From Pseudomonas triticifolii (GTDB taxonomy: Bacteria; Pseudomonadota; Gammaproteobacteria; Pseudomonadales; Pseudomonadaceae), in assembly GCF_014358015.1 (NCBI RefSeq), contig NZ_JACONV010000005.1, positions 62,001 to 126,000 on the forward strand: a stretch of 64,000 nucleotides of DNA, read 5' to 3'. Position numbers and translations under genes: made by a program. Position 1 is the stretch's first letter. Each line of letters begins with the position of its first letter. Below the pieces are notes generated by a model. It made no database searches. It worked only from the letters and a program-made list of their open reading frames with translations, and was not told where the DNA came from. Of this stretch, positions 39,169 through 47,646 are shown piece after piece.

Positions 39169-40362
39169 TCATCCTGCCTTGCGCGGGCTGAGAATCAGCA
39201 GGGTCAATACGCCTGCCACGATGCCCCAGAAGGCCGAGCCAATCGAAAACAGCGTCAGCCCCGAAGCGGTGACCATAAAGGTGATCAATGCGGCCTCGCG
39301 CTCTTTGGGTTCGGCCATCGCCACGGTCAGGCCGTTGATGATCGATCCGAACAGGGCCAGCGCCGCTATCGACAGCACCAGCTCTTTTGGAAAGGCGCTG
39401 AACAGAGCGGCCAGGGTTGCGCCAAAGATCCCGGCGATGCCGTAGAAAATCCCGCACCAGATGGCTGCCGTGTAACGCTTGGCTTTGTCCTCGTGGGCGT
39501 GTGGGCCAGTGCAGATCGCGGCGCTGATTGCCGCCAGGTTAACCCCGTGGGCGCCGAACGGGGCCGTCAGCAGCGATGCAATACCCGTCACAGAAATCAG
39601 CGGCGAGGAGGGCGTGTGGTAGCCGTCGGCGCGCAACACCGCGATACCTGGCATGTTCTGCGAGGTCATGGCGACCACGAATAACGGGATACTGATGCTG
39701 ATGGTCGCCGCCAGCGAGAATTCAGGTGTTGTCCAGACCGGCACCGCCACTTCCAGCGCCAGGCCGCTGAAATTCAATAGCCCAAGCATGCCCGACAGCA
39801 CCACGCCGACCAGCAAGGCGGCCAAAACCGAGTAGCGCGGCGACAGGCGTTTGATGACCAGGTACGTCACAAACATGCCCAGTACCAGGCTGGTGCGATG
39901 CTGGACAGCAATGAAAATCTCGCTGCCGATCTTGAATAGAATCCCGGCCAGCAATGCCGCTGCGAGCGATGCCGGGAGACGCTTGACCATCCGCTCGAAG
40001 CTGCCGGTCAGGCCACACAGCGTGACCAGAATCGCGCAGGTGATGAATGCGCCGATGGCTTGCGGGTAGGTCACGCCGCCAAGGCTGGTGATCAGCAGGG
40101 CAGCCCCTGGCGTCGACCAGGCAACCGTGATGGGCGCTCGATAGCGAAGCGAAAGACCGATGCTGCACACCGCCATGCCCATGAACAACGACCACAGCCA
40201 CGACGAAATCTGCATGTTGGTCAGGCCTGCGGCCTGCCCGGCCTGGAACATCAGCACCAGCGAGCTGGTGCAGCCGGTCATCATGGCGATGAAGCCGGCA
40301 ACCACGGCTGAGGGTGACGAGTCTGCCAATGGGCGCAAAGGCAGCTTGAGGGTCTCGTTCAT
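39169..40362 (-). CDS. benE: Benzoate/H+ symporter BenE family transporter
   Basis: Inner-membrane transporter of 397 aa with 11-12 helices. It shows the BenE pattern: FIAMMTGCTSSLVLMFQA near the start, APITVAWSTPGAALLITS in the middle, AVLRADGYHTPSSPLISVTG and APFGAHGVNLAAISAAICTG towards the end. No ben catabolic genes are adjacent, so it may carry another aromatic or nucleobase-like substrate; BenE belongs to the same broad superfamily as nucleobase permeases. Convergent with the chemoreceptor gene. Confidence 0.88.
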   Translation of the reverse strand: MNETLKLPLRPLADSSPSAVVAGFIAMMTGCTSSLVLMFQAGQAAGLTNMQISSWLWSLFMGMAVCSIGLSLRYRAPITVAWSTPGAALLITSLGGVTYPQAIGAFITCAILVTLCGLTGSFERMVKRLPASLAAALLAGILFKIGSEIFIAVQHRTSLVLGMFVTYLVIKRLSPRYSVLAALLVGVVLSGMLGLLNFSGLALEVAVPVWTTPEFSLAATISISIPLFVVAMTSQNMPGIAVLRADGYHTPSSPLISVTGIASLLTAPFGAHGVNLAAISAAICTGPHAHEDKAKRYTAAIWCGIFYGIAGIFGATLAALFSAFPKELVLSIAALALFGSIINGLTVAMAEPKEREAALITFMVTASGLTLFSIGSAFWGIVAGVLTLLILSPRKAG

Positions 40363-40491
40363 GCAGGTCTTTCCTTGAACAGGCAGGCAGTGGCAAAGAG
40401 CGCTCAGCCTAAACGTATCGTCGAATCACCCTACGATACAGCGAGCCGACTAAACGCCAGAACAGTTGGCATAGGGCTTTGCGCCGCGCAA

Positions 40492-40962
40492 TCAGTCGAT
40501 GTCAGGCCCGGACGGTCGGGCGCTGGATTGCAGGGTCAGGCCGAGCGCTTCATTGACGGCCATCCAGCCATCGACGGCCGCCTGGCCTGCGTCGGCAAAT
40601 ACCCTTTGCAGCAGTTTCACCTGCTCGCGGCGCAGGGATTGCTCGAACTTCATCCCTTCTTCGGTCAGTTCAAGCAGGCGTTTACGTTTGTCGCTCTGCC
40701 CGGCTGTGCTGCGCACCAGGTCCATGGCGATCAGTTGCCGCAAGGGTGCGTTGAGCGCCTGCTTGCTGACGCCCAGCGCCGTCAGCAACTCTTTGACACT
40801 CAGACCTGGATAGCGCGCGATGAAAAACACGATGCGTTGATGCACACGGCTGAACCCGCGTTTGTCGAGCATCTCGTCGGCTTTGGCGGTGAATGCCTGA
40901 TAGCCGAAGAAGAAAGCTTCCATGGCACGTTGTTGGTCGGCAGTGTTTTTAAGGTCAAGCAT
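40492..40962 (-). CDS. MarR family transcriptional regulator
   Basis: Winged-helix repressor of 156 aa. The recognition region VKELLTALGVSKQALNAPLRQLIAMDLV (helix-turn-helix around 55-82) is followed by a wing with TAGQSDKRKRLLELTEEG. Its N-terminal helices form the usual dimer interface. It is divergent from the aminotransferase gene at 41044, with only 81 nt between the starts and a 21-bp dyad in that gap, so it most likely controls both itself and the aminotransferase. Confidence 0.9.
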   Translation of the reverse strand: MLDLKNTADQQRAMEAFFFGYQAFTAKADEMLDKRGFSRVHQRIVFFIARYPGLSVKELLTALGVSKQALNAPLRQLIAMDLVRSTAGQSDKRKRLLELTEEGMKFEQSLRREQVKLLQRVFADAGQAAVDGWMAVNEALGLTLQSSARPSGPDID

Positions 40963-40992
40963 ATTGACGTATCCGGGTGGTGCGGCGTAATT

Positions 40993-41013
40993 TGAGTCAA
41001 CAAGTTTGACTCA
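40993..41013. promoter_or_regulatory. Operator-like palindrome between marR and aminotransferase genes
   Basis: TGAGTCAA-CAAGT-TTGACTCA has perfect 8-bp arms. Position and size fit a MarR dimer site: 30 nt from each start. Binding is inferred. Confidence 0.65.
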
Positions 41014-41043
41014 TTTTTATTCGGCTCGGCCAGGGATATTGTC

Positions 41044-42210
41044 ATGCCATTCTCCGAACGCGTTTCCCGCCTGAAAAGTTCTTTGATCCGCGAGATTCTC
41101 GCCGCTGCACAGCGTCCGGAAGTGATGTCGTTTGCCGGTGGCCTGCCTGCCGAGTCGATGCTACCCAAGGTGCAATGGGCGCAAATGCCTGTGGCGCTGG
41201 GCCAATACGGCATGAGCGAAGGCGAGCCGGCACTGCGCGAAGCGCTGGCGGCGGAGGCCAGAGCGCTGGGGATCGCCTGTGACGCCAGTCAGGTGCTGGT
41301 GGTCAGCGGTTCGCAACAGACGCTGGATCTGGCAGCCAAACTGTACATCGACAAAGGCACTGAAATCCTGCTGGAAGCGCCGACCTACCTGGCCGCTTTG
41401 CAGATCTTTCAATTGTTCGGTGCAGACTGCATCACTGTCCCGTTGCAGGCCGACGGCCCGGACCTGGCTGCGATGCGCCAGCGTCTTGAGCAGCACAGGC
41501 CAGCGTTCGCCTACTTGATCCCGACCTTTCAGAACCCGTCGGCCGTGCGCTACAGCGAGGCCAGCCGTGAGGCCGTCGCCGCCTTGCTCGATGAGTTCGG
41601 CGTGACCCTGATCGAGGACGAACCCTATCGTGAACTGAGCTTCGACGGCGGCAGTGCCCGACCGATTGTCAGCCGCCTGAAGACATCCAGCTGGATCTAC
41701 ACCGGAACGGTCTCCAAGACCTTGCTGCCGGGCTTGCGCGTCGGTTATCTGATTGCCAGTGCGGATCTTTTTCCGCATCTGCTGCGCCTCAAGCAGTCGG
41801 CTGACCTGCACACCAACCGTCTCGGGCAGTGGCAGGCCTTGCAGTGGATCGGCACTGACCACTATCGTGAGCACTTGCTGACGCTGCGCGAGTTCTATCG
41901 CAGCCGACGTGATGCGTTCGAGAGCGCCTTGCAGGCGCATTTCAGCGATCTGGCCGAATGGAACAGCCCGCAAGGCGGCTTGTTTTTCTGGCTGACCTTG
42001 CGTCAGCCACTGGATACTCGCACGCTGCTGGATGCCGCGCTGGCTCAGGACGTGGCGTTCATGCCGGGTGAGCCGTTCTTCGCCGACCCGGATGCCAATC
42101 ATGGCCATCTCAGGCTCAACTTCAGTCATATTGATCCTGCGCGGCTGGATGAAGGCGTGAAACGGCTGGCGTGTGTCGTGCGCACCGCACAGAATCTCAA
42201 GGTCGTTTGA
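41044..42210 (+). CDS. PLP-dependent aminotransferase, class I/II
   Basis: Fold type I aminotransferase of 388 aa. The start (SSLIREILAAAQRPEVMSFA, GGLPAESMLP) is typical of the LysN / 2-aminoadipate / aromatic aminotransferase group. The PLP lysine is in YTGTVSKTLLPGLRVGYLI. Substrate-side motifs QYGMSEGEPALREAL and PTFQNPSAVRY and the C-terminal Arg in HLRLNFSH are intact. The amino donor is not predictable. No GntR domain is fused. Regulation by the divergent MarR protein is likely. A GST gene follows 45 nt on and may be cotranscribed. Confidence 0.88.
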   Translation: MPFSERVSRLKSSLIREILAAAQRPEVMSFAGGLPAESMLPKVQWAQMPVALGQYGMSEGEPALREALAAEARALGIACDASQVLVVSGSQQTLDLAAKLYIDKGTEILLEAPTYLAALQIFQLFGADCITVPLQADGPDLAAMRQRLEQHRPAFAYLIPTFQNPSAVRYSEASREAVAALLDEFGVTLIEDEPYRELSFDGGSARPIVSRLKTSSWIYTGTVSKTLLPGLRVGYLIASADLFPHLLRLKQSADLHTNRLGQWQALQWIGTDHYREHLLTLREFYRSRRDAFESALQAHFSDLAEWNSPQGGLFFWLTLRQPLDTRTLLDAALAQDVAFMPGEPFFADPDANHGHLRLNFSHIDPARLDEGVKRLACVVRTAQNLKVV

Positions 42211-42255
42211 GTCGCTTCGATCAACAGGGACTCCAGCAATCAAAGGGGTAGGGCA

Positions 42256-42858
42256 ATGTACAAGGTTTACGGCGATTACAATTCGGGCAACTGCTACAAG
42301 ATCAAGCTGATGCTCAACCTGTTGGGCAGCGAGTACCAGTGGGTACCTGTCGATATTCTCAAGGGCGAGACCCAGACCCCCGCGTTTCTGGAAAAGAACC
42401 CCAACGGCAAGATCCCCGTTCTTGAACTGGATGATGGGACGTGCCTGTGGGAGTCCAACGCGATTCTCAATTTCCTCGCCGACGGTACGGCCTACCTGCC
42501 CACCGAGCCGCGTTTGCGCACTCAAGTGCTGCAATGGCAGTTCTTCGAGCAGTACAGCCATGAGCCCTCGGTGGCGGTTGCCCGCTTCATCCAGTTCTAC
42601 TTGAGCCTGCCCGCCGAGCGCATGGCTGAATACCGCGCCGCGCAGAAATCCGGCTATCGGGCACTGGCCGTGATGGAGCAGCAACTGGATCGCACGCCGT
42701 TCCTGGTGGGCGACAGCTTTTCCATCGCAGACATTGCGCTCTATGCTTATACCCATGTGGCGCATCAGGGCGGTTTCGACCTGGCGCCTTATTCGGGCAT
42801 CCGCAAGTGGCTGGATCGGGTCAAGGATCAGCCGGGGTATGTGGGAATGCTGGACTGA
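42256..42858 (+). CDS. Glutathione S-transferase family protein
   Basis: Two-domain GST of 200 aa. The thioredoxin-like N-terminal half has YGDYNSGNCYKIKLML, with Ser/Asn/Cys near the glutathione thiol, and PNGKIPVLELDDG (cis-Pro). The Glu-Ser pair LWESNAILNFLADG binds the gamma-glutamyl group. The helical C-terminal half has the N-capping motif DSFSIADIALYAYTHVA. The start has AAAGGGG upstream. It follows the aminotransferase gene on the same strand. Confidence 0.9.
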   Translation: MYKVYGDYNSGNCYKIKLMLNLLGSEYQWVPVDILKGETQTPAFLEKNPNGKIPVLELDDGTCLWESNAILNFLADGTAYLPTEPRLRTQVLQWQFFEQYSHEPSVAVARFIQFYLSLPAERMAEYRAAQKSGYRALAVMEQQLDRTPFLVGDSFSIADIALYAYTHVAHQGGFDLAPYSGIRKWLDRVKDQPGYVGMLD

Positions 42859-42948
42859 GCTTCTGTTATGTAACAAGCGCTGCGCTTTATCGCAGCTTGC
42901 CGCCTGCCTCCCTGGAAGGGGTGGCAGACCTTGAAAAGGAATACGTCC

Positions 42949-43335
42949 ATGCGCTTCGCCATAACCCTTCTCGCCGCGCTGATGGCACTGGGCATCGGCT
43001 GTTCGGCCCAGGCGCAGGATTGCGATGCCAGTCAGGCGAGCATGAATCAGTGCGCAGCCAAAGAACTGGCGGCACTCGATGCTGATCTGAACACGCAGTA
43101 CAACGCGCAGATGAGCTGGCTTAAAAGCCCTGCAAAGAAACAGGCGCTCAAGGACGCCCAGCGCAAATGGATCGCCCTGCGCGATGCTGATTGCCTGTAT
43201 CAGGTCGGTAAGCGGGAGGGTTCAGGATCCATCTGGCCGCTGCTTCAAACGCAATGTCTGGCCGAGCAGACCAGAGTGCGGGTTACGCAGTTGAAAGCCT
43301 ACGTCGCTTGTCGGCAGGAAGGTTGCCCACGCTAG
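42949..43335 (+). CDS. Lysozyme inhibitor LprI-like (DUF1311) secreted protein
   Basis: Exported protein of 128 aa. A signal peptide (MRFAITLLAALMALGIGCSA, cleavage after AQA near 23) precedes a mature domain with the DUF1311 pattern CDASQASMNQCAAKELAALD, LNTQYNAQM, KDAQRKWIALRDADCLYQVG and LLQTQCLAEQTRVRV. Four conserved cysteines suggest disulfides. LprI of Mycobacterium inhibits lysozyme; that role is not shown for Pseudomonas members. ATG 42949 has AAAAGGA upstream. Confidence 0.85.
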   Translation: MRFAITLLAALMALGIGCSAQAQDCDASQASMNQCAAKELAALDADLNTQYNAQMSWLKSPAKKQALKDAQRKWIALRDADCLYQVGKREGSGSIWPLLQTQCLAEQTRVRVTQLKAYVACRQEGCPR

Positions 43336-43354
43336 CGATGCGCGGGCATTCGGT

Positions 43355-43720
43355 TCAGACAGCGCCGAAACGTTTGTCCAGGTAGTCGATGATGACCTTG
43401 GACTCGTACATCCAGACCGTCTTGTCGCCTTCTTCGATGCGCAGGCAGGGCACCTTGATCTTGCCGCCTTCGTTGAGCAGTGTCTGGCGATCCAGCTCAT
43501 TATTCTTCGCGTCGCGCAGGGCGACTGGCACATTGAGGCGACGCAGGGTGCGACGGGTCTTCACGCAGAACGGGCAGGCGTGGAACTGGTACAGCGTCAG
43601 GTCCCGGGCTGATTGGTCCACCGCAGCCTGAGCCTGTGGATCACGCTTCTTTTTGCTCGGGCGGGTGAGGAAATCGATGCCGATGACGAGTTGGCCGAGA
43701 CCGACCCTGAGGGCTTTCAT
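43355..43720 (-). CDS. Glutaredoxin family protein (GST N-terminal-like)
   Basis: Thioredoxin-fold protein of 121 aa. An N-terminal hydrophobic segment (MKALRVGLGQLVIGIDFLTR) is followed by a charged linker and a glutaredoxin domain with the active site ACPFCVKTRR (CxxC, about residues 51-54), cis-Pro in KIKVPCLRIEEG and WMYESKVIIDYLDK. Start ATG 43720 is the first methionine; a GTG two codons upstream (43726) is better placed for an AGAGG ribosome site and may be the true start. It lies 80 nt from folE on the same strand. Confidence 0.8.
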   Translation of the reverse strand: MKALRVGLGQLVIGIDFLTRPSKKKRDPQAQAAVDQSARDLTLYQFHACPFCVKTRRTLRRLNVPVALRDAKNNELDRQTLLNEGGKIKVPCLRIEEGDKTVWMYESKVIIDYLDKRFGAV

Positions 43721-43800
43721 GAACACGATCAGAACCTCTTGCGAAAAGGGATGTGGAGCAGCAGCCCCCAAGCCATGGGATAAGGGCTGCCGACCGAGCG

Positions 43801-44346
43801 TCACTTGATCAGACTGAGAAACTCGCTACGGGTCGCTGCGTTCTCACGGAATTCACCCAGCATCACCGAGGTGATCATGGCCGAGTTCTGCTTCTCGACG
43901 CCGCGCATCATCATGCACATGTGCTTGGCTTCGATGACCACTGCAACGCCCAGCGCTCCGGTGACCTGCTGGATGGCTTCGGCGATCTGGCGGCTGAGGT
44001 TTTCCTGAATCTGCAGGCGGCGGGCATACATGTCGACGATGCGCGCTACTTTCGACAGGCCCAGCACCTTGCCCTTTGGAATGTAGGCTACGTGAGCCTT
44101 GCCAATGAACGGCAGCAGATGGTGCTCGCACAGCGAGTACAGCTCGATGTCCTTGACCATGACCATTTCACTGGCATCAGAGCTGAACAGCGCCCCGTTG
44201 GTCACTTCCTCGAGGGTCTGCGTATAACCGCGACACAGGTACTGCATGGCTTTGGCTGCGCGCTTGGGGGTGTCGAGCAGGCCTTCGCGTGAGACGTCTT
44301 CGCCCAGTTGTCCCAGGATGGCCGTGTAATTCTGTTCCAGTGTCAC
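43801..44346 (-). CDS. folE: GTP cyclohydrolase I FolE
   Basis: First enzyme of tetrahydrofolate (and queuosine-related) synthesis, converting GTP to dihydroneopterin triphosphate; 181 aa. Zinc ligands are Cys73 and His76 region (LCEHHLLPF) and Cys144 ([12 protein letters not shown]). The QEN motif in [10 protein letters not shown] and SVMLGEF near the end are typical of the type I enzyme. The start has ACTGG upstream only, a weak ribosome site. Two reading frames downstream on the same strand (glutaredoxin-like) may be cotranscribed. Confidence 0.95.
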   Translation of the reverse strand: MTLEQNYTAILGQLGEDVSREGLLDTPKRAAKAMQYLCRGYTQTLEEVTNGALFSSDASEMVMVKDIELYSLCEHHLLPFIGKAHVAYIPKGKVLGLSKVARIVDMYARRLQIQENLSRQIAEAIQQVTGALGVAVVIEAKHMCMMMRGVEKQNSAMITSVMLGEFRENAATRSEFLSLIK

Positions 44347-44570
44347 AGGACTGTGTTTCCGTGTGGGTTTCGATAAACGCTAAGGCATGAGCCCTTCGCC
44401 GAGTCGCACATAGTAACTTACAGGCGGGGACAGGTGCACGGCGCTGCTGCAAAACGACGCTTTGTATCGTCTTGCTTACCCGATGGCAACCCGTTGGCTA
44501 CCCACTTTGTGTGCGCCACGCGGTCTGATGGACAGGTCTTCAAATAACTGTCTGAGAGAGCGAATCCGGG

Positions 44571-44756
44571 ATGTCGAGTCGAATAGTCAAAGTAGCGATG
44601 TTTGCCATCGTGCTGTCTTCAATGTCGGGCTGCTGGCCGTTCTGGCCCGGTCCGGGCGGGCATGGTGGTGGCGGAGGCGGCGGCGGAGGTCATCATCAGG
44701 GGCCGGGCGGTGGCGGTCCTGGCCCTGGCTTTGCGCCAGGAGGCGGCAACCGCTGA
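44571..44756 (+). CDS. Small Gly/His-rich lipoprotein, 61 aa
   Basis: MSSRIVKVAMFAIVLSSMSG is a lipoprotein signal with the lipobox MSGC; Cys21 would be lipidated. The mature part is only 40 residues: WPFWPGPGG, then a run of Gly with three His (GHGGGGGGGGGHHQGPGGGG) and a Gly/Pro tail. The frame overlaps longer spurious frames on both strands, but the intact lipobox and the termination hairpin just after it argue for a real gene. Function unknown; the His-rich tail might bind metal. Confidence 0.6.
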   Translation: MSSRIVKVAMFAIVLSSMSGCWPFWPGPGGHGGGGGGGGGHHQGPGGGGPGPGFAPGGGNR

Positions 44757-44762
44757 AGCTGT

Positions 44763-44784
44763 CAGCCGGACACGGGTCCGGCTG
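44763..44784. terminator. Hairpin after the Gly-rich lipoprotein gene
   Basis: CAGCCGGAC-ACGG-GTCCGGCTG, a perfect 9-bp stem 7 nt after the stop, between two converging genes; no T run. Confidence 0.5.
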
Positions 44785-44804
44785 GCTGAGGGAGGCTGCC
44801 GCGG

Positions 44805-45362
44805 CTATTCGTCGCGGCCTTCCATCATGGTGCGCTTGAGCATCACGTACACCGCACCCGCGCCGCCATGTTTGGCCAGGCATGAACAGAAACCCAGCAC
44901 CTGAGGATGCTGGCGCAGCCAGGTGTTCACGTGGCTTTTGATCATCGGACGCTTGCCGTCCAGCCGGACTGCTTTGCCATGGGTAACACGCACGCAACGG
45001 ATTTCCAGTTTCGTGGCTTCGGCCAGGAACTCCCACAGTGTTTCCCGAGCCATCTCCACGTTCATGCCATGCAGGTCCAGGCTACCTTCAAAGCTGATCT
45101 GCCCCAGCTTGAGCTTGCGCATCTGGCCTTCCTGAACGCCATCACGTGACCAGCCCAGAACGTCCTCAGGACCGACATCGATCACGAATTGATCCGACAG
45201 GCCATCGACCGTCACCGAGTCGGTGCGCACGGTGGCGGACTGGCGCAGGCGGGCCAGTAATTTACGGTCGGTTTTGGGTTTGCCGACATCGGCATGTTCG
45301 TGCTTGATAGGCTTGACGCCACGCGTCTCGCTTCTGAACAGGGAAAAGTCGTCGTCTTGCAT
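44805..45362 (-). CDS. Smr domain endonuclease (MutS2/SmrA-like)
   Basis: Stand-alone Smr protein of 185 aa. After a charged N-terminus comes the Smr domain (about 95-175) with LDLHGMN (95-101), VRVTHGKAV (about 125-133) and the closing GGAGAVYVML. These are the nicking-endonuclease motifs known from SmrA/SmrB and MutS2. Recent work links Smr proteins to mRNA cleavage at collided ribosomes, but this member's role is untested. The start at 45362 has GGAGG upstream. Confidence 0.87.
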   Translation of the reverse strand: MQDDDFSLFRSETRGVKPIKHEHADVGKPKTDRKLLARLRQSATVRTDSVTVDGLSDQFVIDVGPEDVLGWSRDGVQEGQMRKLKLGQISFEGSLDLHGMNVEMARETLWEFLAEATKLEIRCVRVTHGKAVRLDGKRPMIKSHVNTWLRQHPQVLGFCSCLAKHGGAGAVYVMLKRTMMEGRDE

Positions 45363-45407
45363 GGGGCCTCCGCGAAGGAGGGTAGTTTAACCGCTAAGAC
45401 GAGCAGC

Positions 45408-45728
45408 TCAGTCGTGTTTTTTCATCAGGTGGGCTGACATGCTCAGGCCGTTGGACCTGCCAGGGCCGCGACGGCATCTGCGCCACAGCCATAACCCCAG
45501 CAAAAGCACCATCAGGCCGACTACCGCAACCACCGTCGCGCCTGCGGGGTTGGCGTTCAGTTCGGCCAGCGCCTGCGGATGCATGATCAGGCTGGACACA
45601 CCCGCCAGTGCCAGCAGCATGCCGGAGACCAGAAGCACGAAGGCAATCGCAGTGCCTATCCGTGTCCGCCAGTTTCGCGGGCCTTTGGGGCGAAGCCTGC
45701 GGGCGTCGAAACCATCGGATATTTTCAT
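45408..45728 (-). CDS. Hypothetical two-helix membrane protein, 106 aa
   Basis: Basic cytoplasmic start (DARRLRPKGPRNWRTRIG), then two membrane helices (about 27-49 and 63-83), then a basic tail ending in AHLMKKHD. No family recognised. It lies 45 nt upstream of the Smr gene on the same strand, so they may be cotranscribed. The start has GGAAACCGG upstream. Confidence 0.6.
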   Translation of the reverse strand: MKISDGFDARRLRPKGPRNWRTRIGTAIAFVLLVSGMLLALAGVSSLIMHPQALAELNANPAGATVVAVVGLMVLLLGLWLWRRCRRGPGRSNGLSMSAHLMKKHD

Positions 45729-45863
45729 TCCGGTTTCCTCAATGTTTATGGGCGCTTTGACCTGAACAGGGATGAGTGGGTTCCCGTTCCGGAAGCAAAG
45801 GAGGGCAGTAAAGGATGGGCGGTTATGTGGATGCGTTCACACAACCGGTGGGTCGGGCTTGTT

Positions 45864-46454
45864 TCAGATCAGGTCTTTGGTCAGCGCCAGGGTCGCAAAG
45901 TTGTCGGCCATGATCGCCATCTCGGTACGGTGCACGACCTGCGCGCTCACCACGCCATGCGGGCTCGGCAGGTCACGGGTTGCGCAGGCGTCGTCGACCA
46001 GCGTGCAGCGGTAGCCATAATCCTTGGTGGCGCGAACGGTGGTGCTGATGCTTGAATGGCTCATGAAACCGCACACGATCAGGTCAAGATGCCCCAGCCG
46101 TTGCAGCAGGTCGTGCAGTCCGGTGCCGTTGAAGGCATTGGGCAGACGCTTTTCCACAAGATGCTCATCGCCCAGTGGCAGCAGTTCGGGGACCAGTTGT
46201 CCGCGCTCGCCCTGCGGATCGAACAGACCGCCCACCGTGCCGAGATGACGGACGTGGACGATCGGGCATTTCACCGCACGGGCCTTGGCAACCAGTTGGC
46301 CGATATTGGCCAGGGCTTCATCGACGCCGGTCAGGGCCAGAGGGCCGCTGAGGTACTCTTTCTGTGCATCGATGATGATCAGTGTGGCATTGCTCAGATT
46401 GGCCGGTGCATGACCACGGCCGCTGAGTTGAAACATGGTCTTGAGGGAAGGCAT
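45864..46454 (-). CDS. Isochorismatase-like hydrolase with Ser in place of the catalytic Cys
   Basis: Isochorismatase/cysteine-hydrolase fold of 196 aa. The family triad is Asp-Lys-Cys. Here Asp29 (TLIIIDAQKEY) and Lys102 (VEKRLPNAF) are present, but the position of the nucleophile holds Ser135 in CGFMSHSSISTTVRA, where relatives read SHMCVSTT or similar. The rest of the loop (TVRATKDYGYRCTLVDDACA, TRDLP) is perfectly conserved, so it is not a decayed gene. It may use Ser, or catalyse a reaction without a covalent intermediate, as isochorismatases do. Substrate unknown. The ATG at 46454 has AAGGAG upstream. Confidence 0.8.
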   Translation of the reverse strand: MPSLKTMFQLSGRGHAPANLSNATLIIIDAQKEYLSGPLALTGVDEALANIGQLVAKARAVKCPIVHVRHLGTVGGLFDPQGERGQLVPELLPLGDEHLVEKRLPNAFNGTGLHDLLQRLGHLDLIVCGFMSHSSISTTVRATKDYGYRCTLVDDACATRDLPSPHGVVSAQVVHRTEMAIMADNFATLALTKDLI

Positions 46455-46701
46455 TCAAGGGCTCCTTTTGAGTGGGGCTTTTGCAGCATTGTCCTCTGGC
46501 TGAAGGCTTATGGGAATGGCAACGATCACAAGTCGCGGTTTTTCTGGCCTGCAGGGCAGTCGGGAGGTGCCGTTACTGGCGGTTTGCCTTGATGACGGAT
46601 CGTGAATGATGGAAACTTCTACGCCTGCCAGGTACGAAGGGTGCGGCGTTGTTCTGCATTCGTTCTACCCAAGTGACGCGTCGTTTCTAAGGAGTCTGCC
46701 C

Positions 46702-47610
46702 ATGATCACTTCCCGCTTGCGTACGGTGCGCGACCACATTCGCTGGGCTGTCAGCCGGTTTCACGAGGAAGATGTTTTTTTCGGTCATGGCACCGACAAT
46801 GCCTGGGATGAAGCGCGGCAACTGGTGCTGGGGGCTCTGCACCTGCCGTGGGAAATTGCTGACAGCTACCTGGATTGCCGTCTGGAAGTCGATGAGATCT
46901 CCGAGTTGCAGCGCCTGATCAAGCGCCGTATCGACGAACGTATTCCCACATCGTACCTGCTGGGCGAGGCCTGGTTTTGTGGCATGTCGTTCATTGTCGA
47001 TGACCGCGTGCTGATTCCGCGTTCGCCCATCGCCGAGCTTATTGAAGACCGTTTCGCGCCTTGGCTGGCCAGCGAGCCAGCCCGTATTCTGGATCTGTGC
47101 ACAGGCTCTGGCTGCATCGGCATTGCGTGCGCGGACGAGTTCAAGGACGCCGAGGTCGCGCTGGCCGACCTGTCATACGACGCGCTTGAAGTGGCCAATC
47201 AGAACATCGAGCGCCATGGCATGGAAGACCGTGTCTATACCGTGCAGGGCGATGGCTTTGACGGCTTGCCCGGGCAGCGTTTCGACCTGATCGTCTCCAA
47301 TCCGCCGTATGTGGATGCCGAGGATTTTGCCGACATGCCCGAGGAATATCAGCACGAACCCGAGTTGGCGCTCGCCTGTGGCAGCGACGGGCTGAATCTG
47401 GTGCGTCGCATGCTTGCCGAGGCGGCGGATCATTTGACCGAGAAAGGGCTGTTAATCGTCGAAGTAGGCAACAGCCAGGTGCATGTTCAGGCGCTGTACC
47501 CGGAAGTCGATTTCGCCTGGCTGGACTTCCAGCGCGGCGGTCACGGGGTATTCATGCTGACTGCCGAGCAGTGCCTTGCGCATCAGGCGCTGTTTCAGTC
47601 GCGCGTCTGA
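46702..47610 (+). CDS. prmB: 50S ribosomal protein L3 N(5)-glutamine methyltransferase PrmB
   Basis: SAM-dependent methyltransferase of 302 aa that methylates Gln150 of ribosomal protein L3. An N-terminal helical domain contains the HemK/PrmB linker [16 protein letters not shown]. The catalytic domain has [16 protein letters not shown] and the glutamine-binding NPPY motif ([14 protein letters not shown]). ATG 46702 follows AAGGAG by 7 nt; upstream in-frame ATGs lack a ribosome site. Length and order distinguish PrmB from the release-factor methylase PrmC. Confidence 0.93.
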   Translation: MITSRLRTVRDHIRWAVSRFHEEDVFFGHGTDNAWDEARQLVLGALHLPWEIADSYLDCRLEVDEISELQRLIKRRIDERIPTSYLLGEAWFCGMSFIVDDRVLIPRSPIAELIEDRFAPWLASEPARILDLCTGSGCIGIACADEFKDAEVALADLSYDALEVANQNIERHGMEDRVYTVQGDGFDGLPGQRFDLIVSNPPYVDAEDFADMPEEYQHEPELALACGSDGLNLVRRMLAEAADHLTEKGLLIVEVGNSQVHVQALYPEVDFAWLDFQRGGHGVFMLTAEQCLAHQALFQSRV

Positions 47611-47623
47611 GTGAACCCGTAGC

Positions 47624-47643
47624 GGCGGCACTGCAGTGCCGCC
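47624..47643. terminator. Perfect palindrome between prmB and the convergent gene
   Basis: GGCGGCACTG/CAGTGCCGCC, 20 bp, followed by CTCTTC on the plus strand. It probably acts in both directions, although a true T run is missing. Confidence 0.5.
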
Positions 47644-47646
47644 TCT

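Noticed and set aside
41161-42876. Minus-strand open frame of 571 codons across the aminotransferase and GST genes
   Set aside because: It covers two well-supported genes in antisense and has no recognisable domain; a shadow of high GC content.
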